64,000 nt of DNA, from contig JAURPJ010000126.1 of NCBI GenBank assembly GCA_030835305.1, forward strand, positions 1 to 64,000, in the 5' to 3' direction. The notes under the pieces are model-generated. The model was not told the origin of the DNA. It was given only the letters and a program-made list of their open reading frames with translations, and searched no databases. This DNA is from Verrucomicrobiota bacterium (lineage in GTDB: Bacteria; Verrucomicrobiota; Verrucomicrobiia; Verrucomicrobiales; Akkermansiaceae). Of the stretch, positions 51,566 to 61,922 are shown piece by piece (position 1 is the first letter of the stretch; each line of letters starts with the position of its first letter). A program made the translations under genes and the position numbers.

Positions 51566-54243
51566 TCATCTTTGGCAACTGGCTCATACTTGCGGCAGCG
51601 GGGACACATTGGGTGCCCGGTGTGGGCTACGGTGGCGGCGAGGGTTTCGCCTTCGACCACCTTCAGCTCGGAAACGATGAAGAATTCGGTCGCGAAGTCG
51701 TGATCCTTGAGGAGTTCCAGGCAAGAGTGATTCGCGGGAACAGTAAGTGTCACACTCGCTTCGTTGTTCTTTTTGAACTCCTTGGCCTGGACTTTTTCCT
51801 CGATCGCGGTCTGCATGATCCCCCGGATTTCGATGAGCTTGGCGACTTGTTCCGTCGCTTCGCTTCCGGCGAATTTTGGATTCACTTCCGGGAAGGTCTG
51901 CTCGTGGATTGAACCTTCGCGCCCTGCGTGTTCCCAGGCTTCCTCACTGGTGTAGGCGAGGATGGGAGCGAGGAGTTTGACCACCGCATCGAAAATTTCC
52001 CCAATGCACCAGACGCTCGCCAGACGGCGCTCGCTGTCGGCGGAGTCGCAATAGAGACGGTCCTTGGTAATGTCGATGTAGTAAGCGCTCAGATCGCTGG
52101 CCGCAAACTTGTTGACAGTTGAGAAGACACTACGAAACTCGAACTTCGCATATGCATCTATGATCTCGGCAATCACGACCTGTAGCCGCTCCATGATCCA
52201 GCGGTCAATGAGCGGGAGAATTTCCGGCTCGCTGACCTTCTCGTCGCGCATGTTGCCGAGCAGGATTTTAAACGTGTTTCTGAGCTGGCGGTAGGGCTGG
52301 CCAACCTGCGTGAAAAGATCTTCACCAAAGGGCACCTCATTTTGCCAATCTACCGAGGAAACCCAAAGACGGAGAATATCGGCACCATACTTGTTGTAAA
52401 AGTGTGCGGCATCGGTTGGCTTGCCCTTTTTCTTGGCAGCCGATTTGGAAATTTTTCCGCCATCTTTATCGACAACGAAGCCGTGAGTAAGAACCGTCTT
52501 GTAAGGGGCCTTGTCACGCACTCCAACACTTAGCATGAGCGAGCTTTGAAACCAACCACGGTGCTGGTCGGTCGCTTCGAGATAGAGGTCGGCCGGGCAG
52601 CTGAGTTCGGGATGGGCATCGAGAACGGCAACGTGCGAGGAACCGGAATCGATCCAGACATCGAGAGTGTCGCGACACTTCGTGGAGCCTTCGGGCAGGC
52701 CAAAAAGCGTGGCGAGTTCGGCATCGGATTTCTCGAACCACACGTTGGTGCCTTCCTTCTCAACGAGGTCGGCAACCTTCCTGGCAAGGTCGGCTGATAC
52801 GATGGGCGCACCATCCCGGTCAAAGAAGACCGGAAGCGGAACGCCCCAAGTACGTTGACGTGAGATACACCAGTCGGGACGAGCCTCGACAGTGCCATAG
52901 ATCCGGTTGCGACCCCACTTGGGAAGCCACTCGACTTCGTCGATTTCGCTGAGCGCTTTCTCGCGGAGTTGGTCGATCGAGATGAAGAACTGCTCGACTG
53001 CGCGGAAGATGATGGGCGTTTTGGAACGCCAGCAATGTGGGTAGCTGTGCTCGTAGGTTTCTTCGCCGAGGAGCGCACCCTTTTCGGTGAGGATCTCGAC
53101 GATGCGGGCATTGGCCTTGAAAACGTGCATTCCAACCAGCTCCGGGAGACCGCACTCGTCGGTATAAAGACCTTCGTCATCGACCGGACTGAGAACCGCA
53201 AGTCCGTTCTGGAGTCCGATTGAGTAATCATCCGCGCCGTGACCGGGCGCAATATGAACGGCACCAGTTCCGGATTCAGTGGTGACAAAAGGGGCAAGGA
53301 TCACCTTGGATGCGCGATCGAGGAATGGATGCTGTGCTTCCAGACCTTCGAGGTCCGCTCCTTTGATTTCGCCCAATTCCTCCTCGAGCGTGAGGCCGGT
53401 CTTTTCCTGAAATTCACCCAGCAGATCACGCACCACAATAATCGTGTCACCGTTCGAATATTTACCAATGGTGTAATTAAAGCGCTCATGCACCGCGATG
53501 CCGAGGTTGGCGGGAAGAGTCCACGGCGTGGTCGTCCAGATCGCGATTGAAGAGCCCTCGGGAAGGGAATCGTGCGCAGGCAAATCGAACTTCACGAAGA
53601 CCGCCGTCGACTTCTTGTCCTGATACTCGACCTCGGCTTCCGCAAGCGCGGTCTTGGCACCATAGGACCACTGGACCGGCTTCTTGGACTGATAGACACA
53701 GCCCTTTTCAATCAACGCCGCAAAGGTGCGGATGATGTTGGCTTCGTAACCGGGATCGAGAGTGAGGTAAGGATGATCCCAGTCTCCAAAAACGCCGAGG
53801 CGCTTGAAGGACTCGCGCTGGGTATCGATCCAGCCCCGGGCAAAAGTTTCGCAACGACGACGGATCTCGGCCGGCTCGACATCACGAGCATCCTCATCCT
53901 GCATCACCTTGAATTCGATGGGCAGTCCGTGGCAATCCCAGCCGGGAATATAGGGCGCTTCAAATCCTGCCATCGATTTCGACTTCACCACAAAATCCTT
54001 TAGTACCTTGTTCAGGCCAGTGCCCATGTGGACGTCTCCGTTCGCAAAGGGAGGACCATCGTGAAGAATGAAGCGCGGGGCATTTTCAGCCTTCCGCTTG
54101 GCAATAATTCGCGCGTAAAGACCTTCGGAGTTCCATTTTTCGAGTCGTTCCGGCTCACGCACCGTCAGGTTTCCCTTCATGGGGAAATCTGTCTTGGGCA
54201 GAAACAGGGTGTCTTTGTAGGATTTTCCTTCTGGAGTGCTCAT
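51535..54243 (-). CDS. ileS: Isoleucyl-tRNA synthetase
   Basis: Cytoplasmic enzyme charging tRNA-Ile with isoleucine using ATP. The 902-residue protein carries the class I signature HMGTG (72-76, the HIGH-type motif after GPPFANGD), the CP1 editing domain (WTTTPWTLPANLG, DYSIGLQNGLAVLSPVDDEG), the second signature KISKS (DGGKISKSAAKK) and a C-terminal zinc site (CPRCRKYEP, CQRC) near the stop. The length is close to the bacterial norm. ATG at 54243; an ACP-like frame overlaps its end. Confidence 0.96.
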   Translation of the reverse strand: MSTPEGKSYKDTLFLPKTDFPMKGNLTVREPERLEKWNSEGLYARIIAKRKAENAPRFILHDGPPFANGDVHMGTGLNKVLKDFVVKSKSMAGFEAPYIPGWDCHGLPIEFKVMQDEDARDVEPAEIRRRCETFARGWIDTQRESFKRLGVFGDWDHPYLTLDPGYEANIIRTFAALIEKGCVYQSKKPVQWSYGAKTALAEAEVEYQDKKSTAVFVKFDLPAHDSLPEGSSIAIWTTTPWTLPANLGIAVHERFNYTIGKYSNGDTIIVVRDLLGEFQEKTGLTLEEELGEIKGADLEGLEAQHPFLDRASKVILAPFVTTESGTGAVHIAPGHGADDYSIGLQNGLAVLSPVDDEGLYTDECGLPELVGMHVFKANARIVEILTEKGALLGEETYEHSYPHCWRSKTPIIFRAVEQFFISIDQLREKALSEIDEVEWLPKWGRNRIYGTVEARPDWCISRQRTWGVPLPVFFDRDGAPIVSADLARKVADLVEKEGTNVWFEKSDAELATLFGLPEGSTKCRDTLDVWIDSGSSHVAVLDAHPELSCPADLYLEATDQHRGWFQSSLMLSVGVRDKAPYKTVLTHGFVVDKDGGKISKSAAKKKGKPTDAAHFYNKYGADILRLWVSSVDWQNEVPFGEDLFTQVGQPYRQLRNTFKILLGNMRDEKVSEPEILPLIDRWIMERLQVVIAEIIDAYAKFEFRSVFSTVNKFAASDLSAYYIDITKDRLYCDSADSERRLASVWCIGEIFDAVVKLLAPILAYTSEEAWEHAGREGSIHEQTFPEVNPKFAGSEATEQVAKLIEIRGIMQTAIEEKVQAKEFKKNNEASVTLTVPANHSCLELLKDHDFATEFFIVSELKVVEGETLAATVAHTGHPMCPRCRKYEPVAKDDLCQRCSDAI

Positions 54244-54590
54244 AGCGCTAGGGGCGGGACGCTAGGCACGAGGGCCGAAAAGGTCAAGGTCGGGCCAAAC
54301 CAGCGCATTTTTTCCTGATTCAAGAAGCATTCATGTTCCATCATTATTCTCCCTTAGGTTTTCAAATGAAACCCCTCTAAGCTCTCGCAAATCGATCAAT
54401 AATCCCGAAATTCATCACCTCTACGATCTTGTCTCCTCTCCCAATCTTCGCAGAGGAACGGTCGAAGGCATATGGCAATACGGTAAGGAGTGGCTGAGTC
54501 GAAGGCTGAAAGGGTATACCTGAAATATTTGTAAAAGGTTGAATTTTTTCTCGGATTTGAACCTCTCTTTACGCATGTAGGGTCAGAATC
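54244..54590. other. Intergenic region, no gene recognised
   Basis: 347 nt between the divergent starts of ileS and the 124-residue secreted protein. I see no RNA gene, no repeat and no convincing frame; it should carry both promoters. A short poly-T stretch precedes the plus-strand gene but no clear -10/-35 pair stands out. Confidence 0.6.
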
Positions 54591-54965
54591 ATGAAAACGA
54601 TCCCCAACCTCATGTGGCTCGGAATAGCTGTTTCCGCGTTCCTGATTGGCCGTTCAGAAGCCACCGCTGATGGTCAGGAAATGGAGTCCGTTCGGTGCCC
54701 GGCTTTTCCCAGAAAAATGGTTCTTCCTGAAGCGGAGGTCGTTCTCCACATTTCCGAATCCTTTTACCGCCTCGACGAAAATCGCTCCGTCAATGACCAG
54801 CGCACCGAAATTGGTCTCAGCTTCCGCGAAATCGCCAGAAACCTGAACATTGGCATCAAGACCTCCGCTTCGGATCAGCATAATTCTCAAATTCAGCTCG
54901 CGATCGAGACCACCGGGGCACAGATCACCTTAGGTAGCACCAAGATTTTTAACATGGAGCTTTAA
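54591..54965 (+). CDS. Small secreted protein of unknown function
   Basis: A 124-residue product with a signal peptide (MKTIPNLMWLGIAVSAFLIG, then RSEATA). The mature part is polar (FPRKMVLPEAEVVLHISESF, EIARNLNIGIKTS, QIQLAIETTGAQITLGSTKI) with alternating beta and helix. No family recognised. It ends about 80 nt before the giant LTD/CotH gene in the same direction, so they may be co-transcribed. Confidence 0.6.
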   Translation: MKTIPNLMWLGIAVSAFLIGRSEATADGQEMESVRCPAFPRKMVLPEAEVVLHISESFYRLDENRSVNDQRTEIGLSFREIARNLNIGIKTSASDQHNSQIQLAIETTGAQITLGSTKIFNMEL

Positions 54966-55043
54966 TCACGAAACTTGCTCCAGCCTTGGCCAGAACTGGC
55001 CCACTTCTTACAGCCACCACCTCTCAAATTTCTCAGCGCACTA

Positions 55044-58000
55044 ATGAAGACTATACTCGCTGCACTGCTCCTCACTCTCCCACTCTTTAGCCAAGTTCGA
55101 ATCAACGAACTCATGGCTTCAAACACTCGATCCGTTCCCGACATCACCGACTTCGAAGATTACCCGGATTGGATCGAACTTCACAACGCTGGCGCAGATT
55201 CCATTTCGCTCAGCGGCTACTTCCTCAGTGACAATCCCGATTCTCCTTTCAAATGGCCTTTCCCTGCTGGCACCACGATCGACGCAGGGGGATATCTCAT
55301 GATCATGGCGGATGGTCACGATGCCGGCCCAGGTGAGAATCACCCGCGTGGGTACTGGCCGTGGAGGGATTTCACAACTGAAAAGTACCATGCAAATTTT
55401 TCGCTATCGGCAGACGGGGAATCTGTTGTCCTCACCCAGGCAATCGGGTCAATCGACACCACCCTGGTCGCAGCGGGAGCCACCTGGAAATACCTCGATG
55501 ACGGCTCGACCCAGTCCACCCAATGGCGGGCACGCACCTATAACGATATAACTTGGGCAGAAGGACCGGCTCCTATCGGTTATCAAAACGGAGTCACCAC
55601 CACCATTTCCTTTGGACCCGATGAGAACGACAAATATCCAACCAGCTACTTCCGCCACACCTTCAACGTCGCCGACCCCACTCTCTACACCAGCCTCACC
55701 TTAAGCCTCCTCGTCGATGATGGAGCCGCCATTTATCTCAATGGTGAGGAGCTTCTCCGCGACAATCTTCCCGAAGGGATCCTGACTTCATCCACCTATG
55801 CCCTCGGTTCCACCTCAAGTGAAACGGACTACACCAGCTACAACCTCCCGCCCTCTGCTCTTGTTGCCGGTGAGAATGTCATCGCTGTCGAAGTTCACCA
55901 ACATGATCCTGATAGTAGCGACCTCAGTTTCGATCTCTCGTTGGAAGCCTCCTCTTACACCAGCGTCAATCAAATCGACATCATCACCTTTGGGACCGCA
56001 GTAACCGACATCTCCTATGGTCGCGACGCGACCACTCCCGACCAATGGCAACATTTCGCCGAACCCACCCCCGGAGCCCCCAACACCACCGCACCTGTCA
56101 CAAATATCCGACTCAAAAGCGCCACCGCGGAAATTTCCCCTCCCGCCGGATTCTTCACCGATCCGGAAAGCGTGATCCTCACCGCTCCCACAGGCGCCAT
56201 CCACTACACGCTCGACGGTAGCAATCCCACCAGCACTTCTCCGATCTATTCCGCGCCCATCTCAATTTCCGAAACCACCATTGTCCGTGCCCGCGTTTTT
56301 GAATCCGGAAAAGTCCCCGGCCCCATCGTGACGCAAACCTATTTCTTTGGCGAAGCGTTCGATGGCCTCCCCATCATCTCAGTCGTTGCGGATCCCGAAA
56401 CCCTCTTTGGCGACGAGATCGGAATCTATGACAACGATCACGAGCCGGTCCGCTCCGGGATGAATGAAGTTTACAAAGGCAAAGACGCGCCCGGTCACCT
56501 TGAGTTCTTCCCCTTTTCCGGCAGCGAAGGCTTCGGCGTCAATGCCGGAATTCGCATTGGCGGGGAAAACAACTGGGGCAGCCACGAACAAAAGGCCCTC
56601 AACTTTGCCCTCCGCGGCAAGTATGGAGACGACAATTTAAAATACGATCTCTTCCCCGGTTCCGGCATCCCAAACCACTCCGCCTTTACACTCCGCGAAG
56701 GCGGCGACGACTGGGACGATGCCATGCTTCGCGACGGTATGTGGAACCGCATTGCCGACGATCTCATCAATGCCGAAACCAACGCCATGCGCCCCTCCGT
56801 CGTCTTCCTCAACGGAGAATACTGGGGCATCTACAACATTCGCTCCCGGTGGACCGAAGAGTGGATCTTCGAAAAATACGGCGTCAGCATTGGCGAATAT
56901 GACCACATCGGATACGGACGCTTCACCAGTTCTTCCACCACTCTCGGAGCATATGAGGGCACCACTGCCGATTGGGTTGAGCTGCTGGATTTTATTGATA
57001 ATAACGACATCGACACACCCGCTGGCTGGGCCTTTGTCGAGTCGCGGGTCGACATCGATTCCTTCATCGACTTCGTCGTCTCCGAATCCTTCGCCAACAA
57101 CACCAGCTGGGGACACAACCGCGAGATGTGGAAAGCCCATGCCCCCGGGAGCAAATGGCGCTGGTTTCTTCCCGACATGGATCGCACCTTCAAGAACTCA
57201 AGTATCAACTCCAATGAGTTCGATGACATCCTCCGCAACGATGCCCTCCTCGATCGCATCAAAAATCAACCCACCTTCCAGGCCCGTCTCGCCCAGCGCT
57301 ACGCTGCTCACGTCGCAACCACCTTTGCTCCGTCACGCATTGCCAACATCGTCGACGAACTCGGAGCGCTTATCACCCCGCAACTTGCCCGTCACAAAGC
57401 AAAATGGTCTGGCAGTATCGACGCCGGCCAACAAGCCGCCGACATCCAGGAAATTAAAGACTATACCACCGAGCGCGTGACCGAAGTTCACGATGAAATT
57501 TCCTCCGAACTGGGTATCGGCGATGCCGTCGATCTCTCGCTTGCCGTCACAGGATCTGGCACCGTTTCCCTCGCCGGCGTTCCTATCGCCCCCGGCACCA
57601 TCGCCATCTTCCCCGACCTCGATGCCTCCCTCTCCGCCGTCGCCGCTCCTGGTTACCAGTTCGATTCCTGGACTGGCATCAGCGGACCATCCACCACCAC
57701 CCTCAACACCAGCGGACCAATTTCCATCACCGCCAATTTCATCCCTGCTCCCGGCACCATCGTTGGGGGCACTCTTACAGCCGACACCACTTTCACCTCC
57801 ACTGGTTCGCCCTACTTGATCGAAGACGACCTCATCATCCCCGCTGGCGTTACCCTGACCGTTGAACCCGGTGTCACTCTCAACATGAAAATCCGGCGCC
57901 ACATCCGCGTTCAGGGCACCCTCAACATCGCAGGCACTCCCGGCAATGAAGTTTCCCTAGCCGGATGCAATGGACAAAGCTGGGGCGGACTTTCCTTCGA

Positions 58001-60227
58001 ACAACCCACTACCAGCTCCAGCCTCGCCCACCTCATCGTCCGGAATGCCACCCGCGGCCACGATCCCACCCGATACCCAGCTGCCATTGCCGGACTTGAT
58101 GCCACCGTCACCTTGGACTTCATCGACATTCGCGAATGCCGCGGGCCTCTCTTCTTTCGCGGCGGCTCAACCTATCTAAGCGACAGCACCATCCACATCC
58201 CCATCACTGGAGATGGCATCAACGTCAAACAAGGCTATGCCGAAACGGTTCGCTGTACTTTCCTCGGCAACAATGCCCCGGACACCGATGCCATCGACTA
58301 TGATGGCGTCAACAAGGGCTTCATCAAAAACTGCCGGCTCTACAACTTCAAGGGCTTCAACAGCGATGGCATCGACATCGGCGAAAAATGTGTCGACGTC
58401 CTGCTCGAAGGCAACCTAATCTACTTCAACTCGGATAAAGGTGTCTCCGTCGGCCAAGGGTCCTCTGTCATCATGCGCCGAAATCTCGTCGTCGGCTGTC
58501 CTCTTGGAGTTGGAGTGAAAGATACTGGCTCCACCATCGAGATAGACCAAAACACCTTCATCGACTGCAAGGAAGCAATCTCGGTTTACGAGAAAAACTT
58601 TGGCAACGGCGGAGGCAAAGCCAACGTCACCAATACTATCATTTCTGGCTCGATAATTCCTGCCGCTGCCGACTCCTTCTCGTCCATCTCCCTGAGCTAC
58701 AACCTGTCCGACACCTATCTTCTAGGCCTTGGCAATCTCATCGCCGACCCCCTCTTTGTCGACCCCTCGGCTCTCAACTTCCAACTCGCCCCCTCTTCAC
58801 CCGCCATCGACTCCGGCGACCCGGCACACGCCCCCGACCCCGATCTCACCCGTGTCGATATGGGAGCCGCTTACCATTACCAGGAATCCGACTACCCCTT
58901 CTCCCTTGGCAAAACTGTCGTGGTCAACGAAGTCCTCGCCAACTCCGGAACGGCACCTGATTGGATCGAGCTCTTCAACCGCTCCTCCGAACCAGTCAAC
59001 ATAGGAGGATGGTTCCTCAGCGACGCCGCCACCAACCTGACCAAATACCGTATTCCTCCCGGCACCATTATTCCTGCCCGAGCTTACCTGACCTTCTACG
59101 AGGACCTCAACTTTGGAGCCACCAGCACAGACCCCAATCGCGTCACCGGCTTTGGGCTCAGCGATGATGGCGAGACCGTCTACCTCAGCTCTGCGGAAAA
59201 CGACCAACTCACCGACTACCGCTTTCAAGAAGACTTTGGAGCCTCGCTCCTCGGAGAGACCCAAGGCTACTTCTACAAGGCCAGCACTAATTCCTACAAC
59301 TTCCTTCCGCTCAAATCACCAACCCCGAACACCGCTAACGCGACCCCACGAATCGGACCCATCGTCATTTCCGAAATCATGTATAACCCCACTGGCAATG
59401 GAGACGCCGAATACCTTGAGCTTCTCAATATCAGCAATCAAGGGGTAACTCTTTTCGACATCGACTCCAACACCGCCTGGCGATTCACCAACGGAATTGA
59501 ATACGAATTCCCCTCCCTTCAAACCATCGCCCTTGCTCCGGGGGAACGACTCGTCCTCACCAACAACATCCCCGCCTTCAACAGCCAATTCGAAGTCCCT
59601 TCCGGAACCCAAATCCTCGAGTGGTCCACCGGCAAACTCTCCAACGGAGGAGAAGCAATCCAACTTGGCCGCCCGGGACCTACTGATGCCAACAATTTCG
59701 TTCAATTCGTCCGCGTCGACCGTGTCAACTACGAAGACAGCGCCCCCTGGCCCACCAACCCTGACGGTGAAGGCCCAGCTCTCACCAAAATCTCCGAGAA
59801 AGAATACGGTAATGACTTCATTAACTGGCGCTCTCTCGCTGCCTCCCCCGGTGACATTGCTCCCGGCGAGCGCTTTGAAGACTGGGCCGCAGTCCACGGC
59901 ATCACGGACCCCAAGCTCGACAACGATGGCGACGGATACAGCAACCTCACCGAATATGCCTTCGACCTCAATCCCAACGTCAACGAAGCAAGCTCCATCC
60001 TGACCATGGCGCGCTCAGGTTCCAACTACGACCTCAGTTTCAAGCTCATTCTGAATCGCACCGACATCGAAGTCGGTCTCCAGCAATCCACCGACCTCGT
60101 CAGCTGGGTCCCTACCGAAACTACTGTCACCCCCCACGATGGCGTCACCCAAAATAGAAACGTCACTCTTCCCACCGACAAACGACAACTCTTCCACCGC
60201 TTAAAGATCCTTCAAAAACCACGATAG
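55044..60227 (+). CDS. Giant secreted protein: LTD, CotH kinase, beta-helix
   Basis: A 1727-residue exported protein from ATG 55044 (MKTILAALLLTLPLFSQ); a frame continues to 54975. Approximate order: lamin-tail domain LTD1 (18-135, INELMASNTRSVPDI), a jelly-roll (145-285, YLDDGSTQS), a chitobiase-C-terminal-like repeat (350-420, IHYTLDGSNPTSTSP), a CotH kinase domain (433-790, with FLNGEYWGIYNIRSRW and FLPDMDRTF), a divergent InlB-type repeat (836-899), a right-handed beta-helix (909-1279), LTD2 (1290-1402), LTD3 (1439-1565), one TSP3-like unit and the W..L C-terminal module. CotH proteins phosphorylate secreted proteins in Bacillus. Domain order suggests a cell-surface or matrix protein. Confidence 0.82.
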   Translation: MKTILAALLLTLPLFSQVRINELMASNTRSVPDITDFEDYPDWIELHNAGADSISLSGYFLSDNPDSPFKWPFPAGTTIDAGGYLMIMADGHDAGPGENHPRGYWPWRDFTTEKYHANFSLSADGESVVLTQAIGSIDTTLVAAGATWKYLDDGSTQSTQWRARTYNDITWAEGPAPIGYQNGVTTTISFGPDENDKYPTSYFRHTFNVADPTLYTSLTLSLLVDDGAAIYLNGEELLRDNLPEGILTSSTYALGSTSSETDYTSYNLPPSALVAGENVIAVEVHQHDPDSSDLSFDLSLEASSYTSVNQIDIITFGTAVTDISYGRDATTPDQWQHFAEPTPGAPNTTAPVTNIRLKSATAEISPPAGFFTDPESVILTAPTGAIHYTLDGSNPTSTSPIYSAPISISETTIVRARVFESGKVPGPIVTQTYFFGEAFDGLPIISVVADPETLFGDEIGIYDNDHEPVRSGMNEVYKGKDAPGHLEFFPFSGSEGFGVNAGIRIGGENNWGSHEQKALNFALRGKYGDDNLKYDLFPGSGIPNHSAFTLREGGDDWDDAMLRDGMWNRIADDLINAETNAMRPSVVFLNGEYWGIYNIRSRWTEEWIFEKYGVSIGEYDHIGYGRFTSSSTTLGAYEGTTADWVELLDFIDNNDIDTPAGWAFVESRVDIDSFIDFVVSESFANNTSWGHNREMWKAHAPGSKWRWFLPDMDRTFKNSSINSNEFDDILRNDALLDRIKNQPTFQARLAQRYAAHVATTFAPSRIANIVDELGALITPQLARHKAKWSGSIDAGQQAADIQEIKDYTTERVTEVHDEISSELGIGDAVDLSLAVTGSGTVSLAGVPIAPGTIAIFPDLDASLSAVAAPGYQFDSWTGISGPSTTTLNTSGPISITANFIPAPGTIVGGTLTADTTFTSTGSPYLIEDDLIIPAGVTLTVEPGVTLNMKIRRHIRVQGTLNIAGTPGNEVSLAGCNGQSWGGLSFEQPTTSSSLAHLIVRNATRGHDPTRYPAAIAGLDATVTLDFIDIRECRGPLFFRGGSTYLSDSTIHIPITGDGINVKQGYAETVRCTFLGNNAPDTDAIDYDGVNKGFIKNCRLYNFKGFNSDGIDIGEKCVDVLLEGNLIYFNSDKGVSVGQGSSVIMRRNLVVGCPLGVGVKDTGSTIEIDQNTFIDCKEAISVYEKNFGNGGGKANVTNTIISGSIIPAAADSFSSISLSYNLSDTYLLGLGNLIADPLFVDPSALNFQLAPSSPAIDSGDPAHAPDPDLTRVDMGAAYHYQESDYPFSLGKTVVVNEVLANSGTAPDWIELFNRSSEPVNIGGWFLSDAATNLTKYRIPPGTIIPARAYLTFYEDLNFGATSTDPNRVTGFGLSDDGETVYLSSAENDQLTDYRFQEDFGASLLGETQGYFYKASTNSYNFLPLKSPTPNTANATPRIGPIVISEIMYNPTGNGDAEYLELLNISNQGVTLFDIDSNTAWRFTNGIEYEFPSLQTIALAPGERLVLTNNIPAFNSQFEVPSGTQILEWSTGKLSNGGEAIQLGRPGPTDANNFVQFVRVDRVNYEDSAPWPTNPDGEGPALTKISEKEYGNDFINWRSLAASPGDIAPGERFEDWAAVHGITDPKLDNDGDGYSNLTEYAFDLNPNVNEASSILTMARSGSNYDLSFKLILNRTDIEVGLQQSTDLVSWVPTETTVTPHDGVTQNRNVTLPTDKRQLFHRLKILQKPR

Positions 60228-60298
60228 TCACTGGGACCCCGCCCCCGAGCACGATCGAACCAGAGAGAGTCAGCGCCCACCGACTCGGCGCGCTGCCG

Positions 60299-60400
60299 CA
60301 TTTACGGTCAGAGCACTCGTTTCCCCTCCAAAATAGGAACCGGAAACAGGGGCAAATCGTCGATCTCCTTCATCATATCCGTAGAATCCTCGGCGAGGTC
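60299..60400 (-). pseudogene. Short C-terminal remnant, unknown
   Basis: The minus strand reads LAEDSTDMMKEIDDLPLFPV, then PILEGKRVL and a stop. Just upstream, in another frame, is a lipoprotein-like start (TALLAGIRLLITSC). This could be a small frameshifted lipoprotein; the support is weak. The rest of 60228-60513 shows nothing. Confidence 0.2.
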
Positions 60401-60513
60401 CTCCACACGAGGTGATCAACAAACGAATTCCAGCCAGCAGGGCGGTCACTATTTCCTTCCTAAGGTTAAAGCATGATGGCTTCCTTTGGTCGGGCGAGCC
60501 TTGAATCGAAAGG

Positions 60514-61917
60514 TTATTTGCCAAGGCAATACAAATACCCATCCTTAGAACCCGCATACACGCAACCGTTCCAGACCACCGGTGTGGCATCGAACATCGG
60601 CCCACTCAAGCGATCCAGACGGACCATCTTTCCGGCGCGGGTCACTTGGTAAAGATCCATCCCGTTGTCGTAGCCGATCACAATTTTATCGCCCACAAAA
60701 AGCGGGGTGGAGATAGAACCTTGAGGCAATTTCACTCGATCTAGAACGAGTGGTGCCGGGTATTGCTTCTTCCTTCGCGGCCCCCAGTTCATCACTCCCG
60801 GTTCAAGCTTCTTGTGATTCACGAGAGTGAGATTGCCATCAACCCCCACGAAACAAGCTAGATCCTTGGAGACCGTGGAACTGTATCTGTGGTTCACCGC
60901 CGGACTGCCAACGAGGCCGCCATTCCACGTATACCACTTACGATCCGGAAGCGGATGGAACCATTTTACTTTTCCGCCTGTGGAGAACTTCACAACGCCT
61001 CCCTGCCCCGGGATAAACTGCTTCTCGATTCCAAGCAGGAGGTGTTTGTCGTTGGTCAGCGGCATGGTGCCGTTAAGATCACCTCCAATTTCCAGCTTGG
61101 TGCTGGTCCCGCCGAAAAAACCCATTCCGCATCCGTAAACCCGACCCACTCCCGCAGCTACAAAAGCGGTGCTTCCGACCATGGTGGGCGATGATTCACA
61201 ACACAACTCACTACGATATAGCTCGAAATCCGAGTTCTTAAAAAGCTGGGTTTGTTTGCTGATTTCCGGAGTTGATAATGCCACACCTTTCTTAGCGTTG
61301 CGGACATCCGGAGAAAACACCGTGAAATATCCGTTCTCAAGCGGAATGGCAGCCTTGCTCCCGACGATCACGGCAGAGGCATCGCAGTCCCGGCTATTGG
61401 ATGCGGTCGCGCGCGAGTTGTGCGCCCACAATTTTTGCCCGGTCGTGTAGGAAATTCCGTGAAGACTATAGGCGGTTCCCGTTCTCCAGTGCTGCCCAAA
61501 CCCGCTGCGACTTCCAACGATCAGGGTGTATCGGGTCGCGGCCGGACCACCAACGTCAACAAAAGTAGGCGTCCCCTTGATAACATCGCCTACGCTCGTT
61601 GACCAAATCACCTTGCCGTCGCGCGCCCTAATTTTTTTCACATGATGGCTGAGTGTTCCCTGGATAAGATAGAGTTCATTTCCTTCCTGAATCACAAGAG
61701 GCTGACCGGTCCAACCCGCACCCTTCCACATCCGGACATCGCCGGTCCCGAACATCGTTCTCCCCGAACCGAGCGGAGTCTTCCACTTGATCCTCAGTTT
61801 TGAAGGAGCCTGATTGCCGTAATAATTTCGCTGATTGTCCCCAAGATAGGTTCCAACGAGAGGTTTGATCTGGGCGAAGAGCGGGAGACACGCGAGGAGA
61901 AAAAAAAAGAGCTTCAT
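60514..61917 (-). CDS. Secreted PQQ-type beta-propeller protein
   Basis: A 467-residue exported protein from ATG 61917 (MKLFFFLLACLPLFAQ); a frame extends to 62001. The mature part shows the propeller pattern of PQQ-like repeats (KIRARDGKVIWSTSVGDVIKG, PAVNHRYSST, FVGVDGNLTLVNHK, VWNGCVYAGSKDGYLYCLG). Such proteins may bind PQQ or serve as scaffolds like BamB; conserved PQQ-dehydrogenase ligands are not evident. It starts 5 nt after the VanX-like gene stop, an operon. Confidence 0.8.
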   Translation of the reverse strand: MKLFFFLLACLPLFAQIKPLVGTYLGDNQRNYYGNQAPSKLRIKWKTPLGSGRTMFGTGDVRMWKGAGWTGQPLVIQEGNELYLIQGTLSHHVKKIRARDGKVIWSTSVGDVIKGTPTFVDVGGPAATRYTLIVGSRSGFGQHWRTGTAYSLHGISYTTGQKLWAHNSRATASNSRDCDASAVIVGSKAAIPLENGYFTVFSPDVRNAKKGVALSTPEISKQTQLFKNSDFELYRSELCCESSPTMVGSTAFVAAGVGRVYGCGMGFFGGTSTKLEIGGDLNGTMPLTNDKHLLLGIEKQFIPGQGGVVKFSTGGKVKWFHPLPDRKWYTWNGGLVGSPAVNHRYSSTVSKDLACFVGVDGNLTLVNHKKLEPGVMNWGPRRKKQYPAPLVLDRVKLPQGSISTPLFVGDKIVIGYDNGMDLYQVTRAGKMVRLDRLSGPMFDATPVVWNGCVYAGSKDGYLYCLGK

Positions 61918-61922
61918 CGGTT

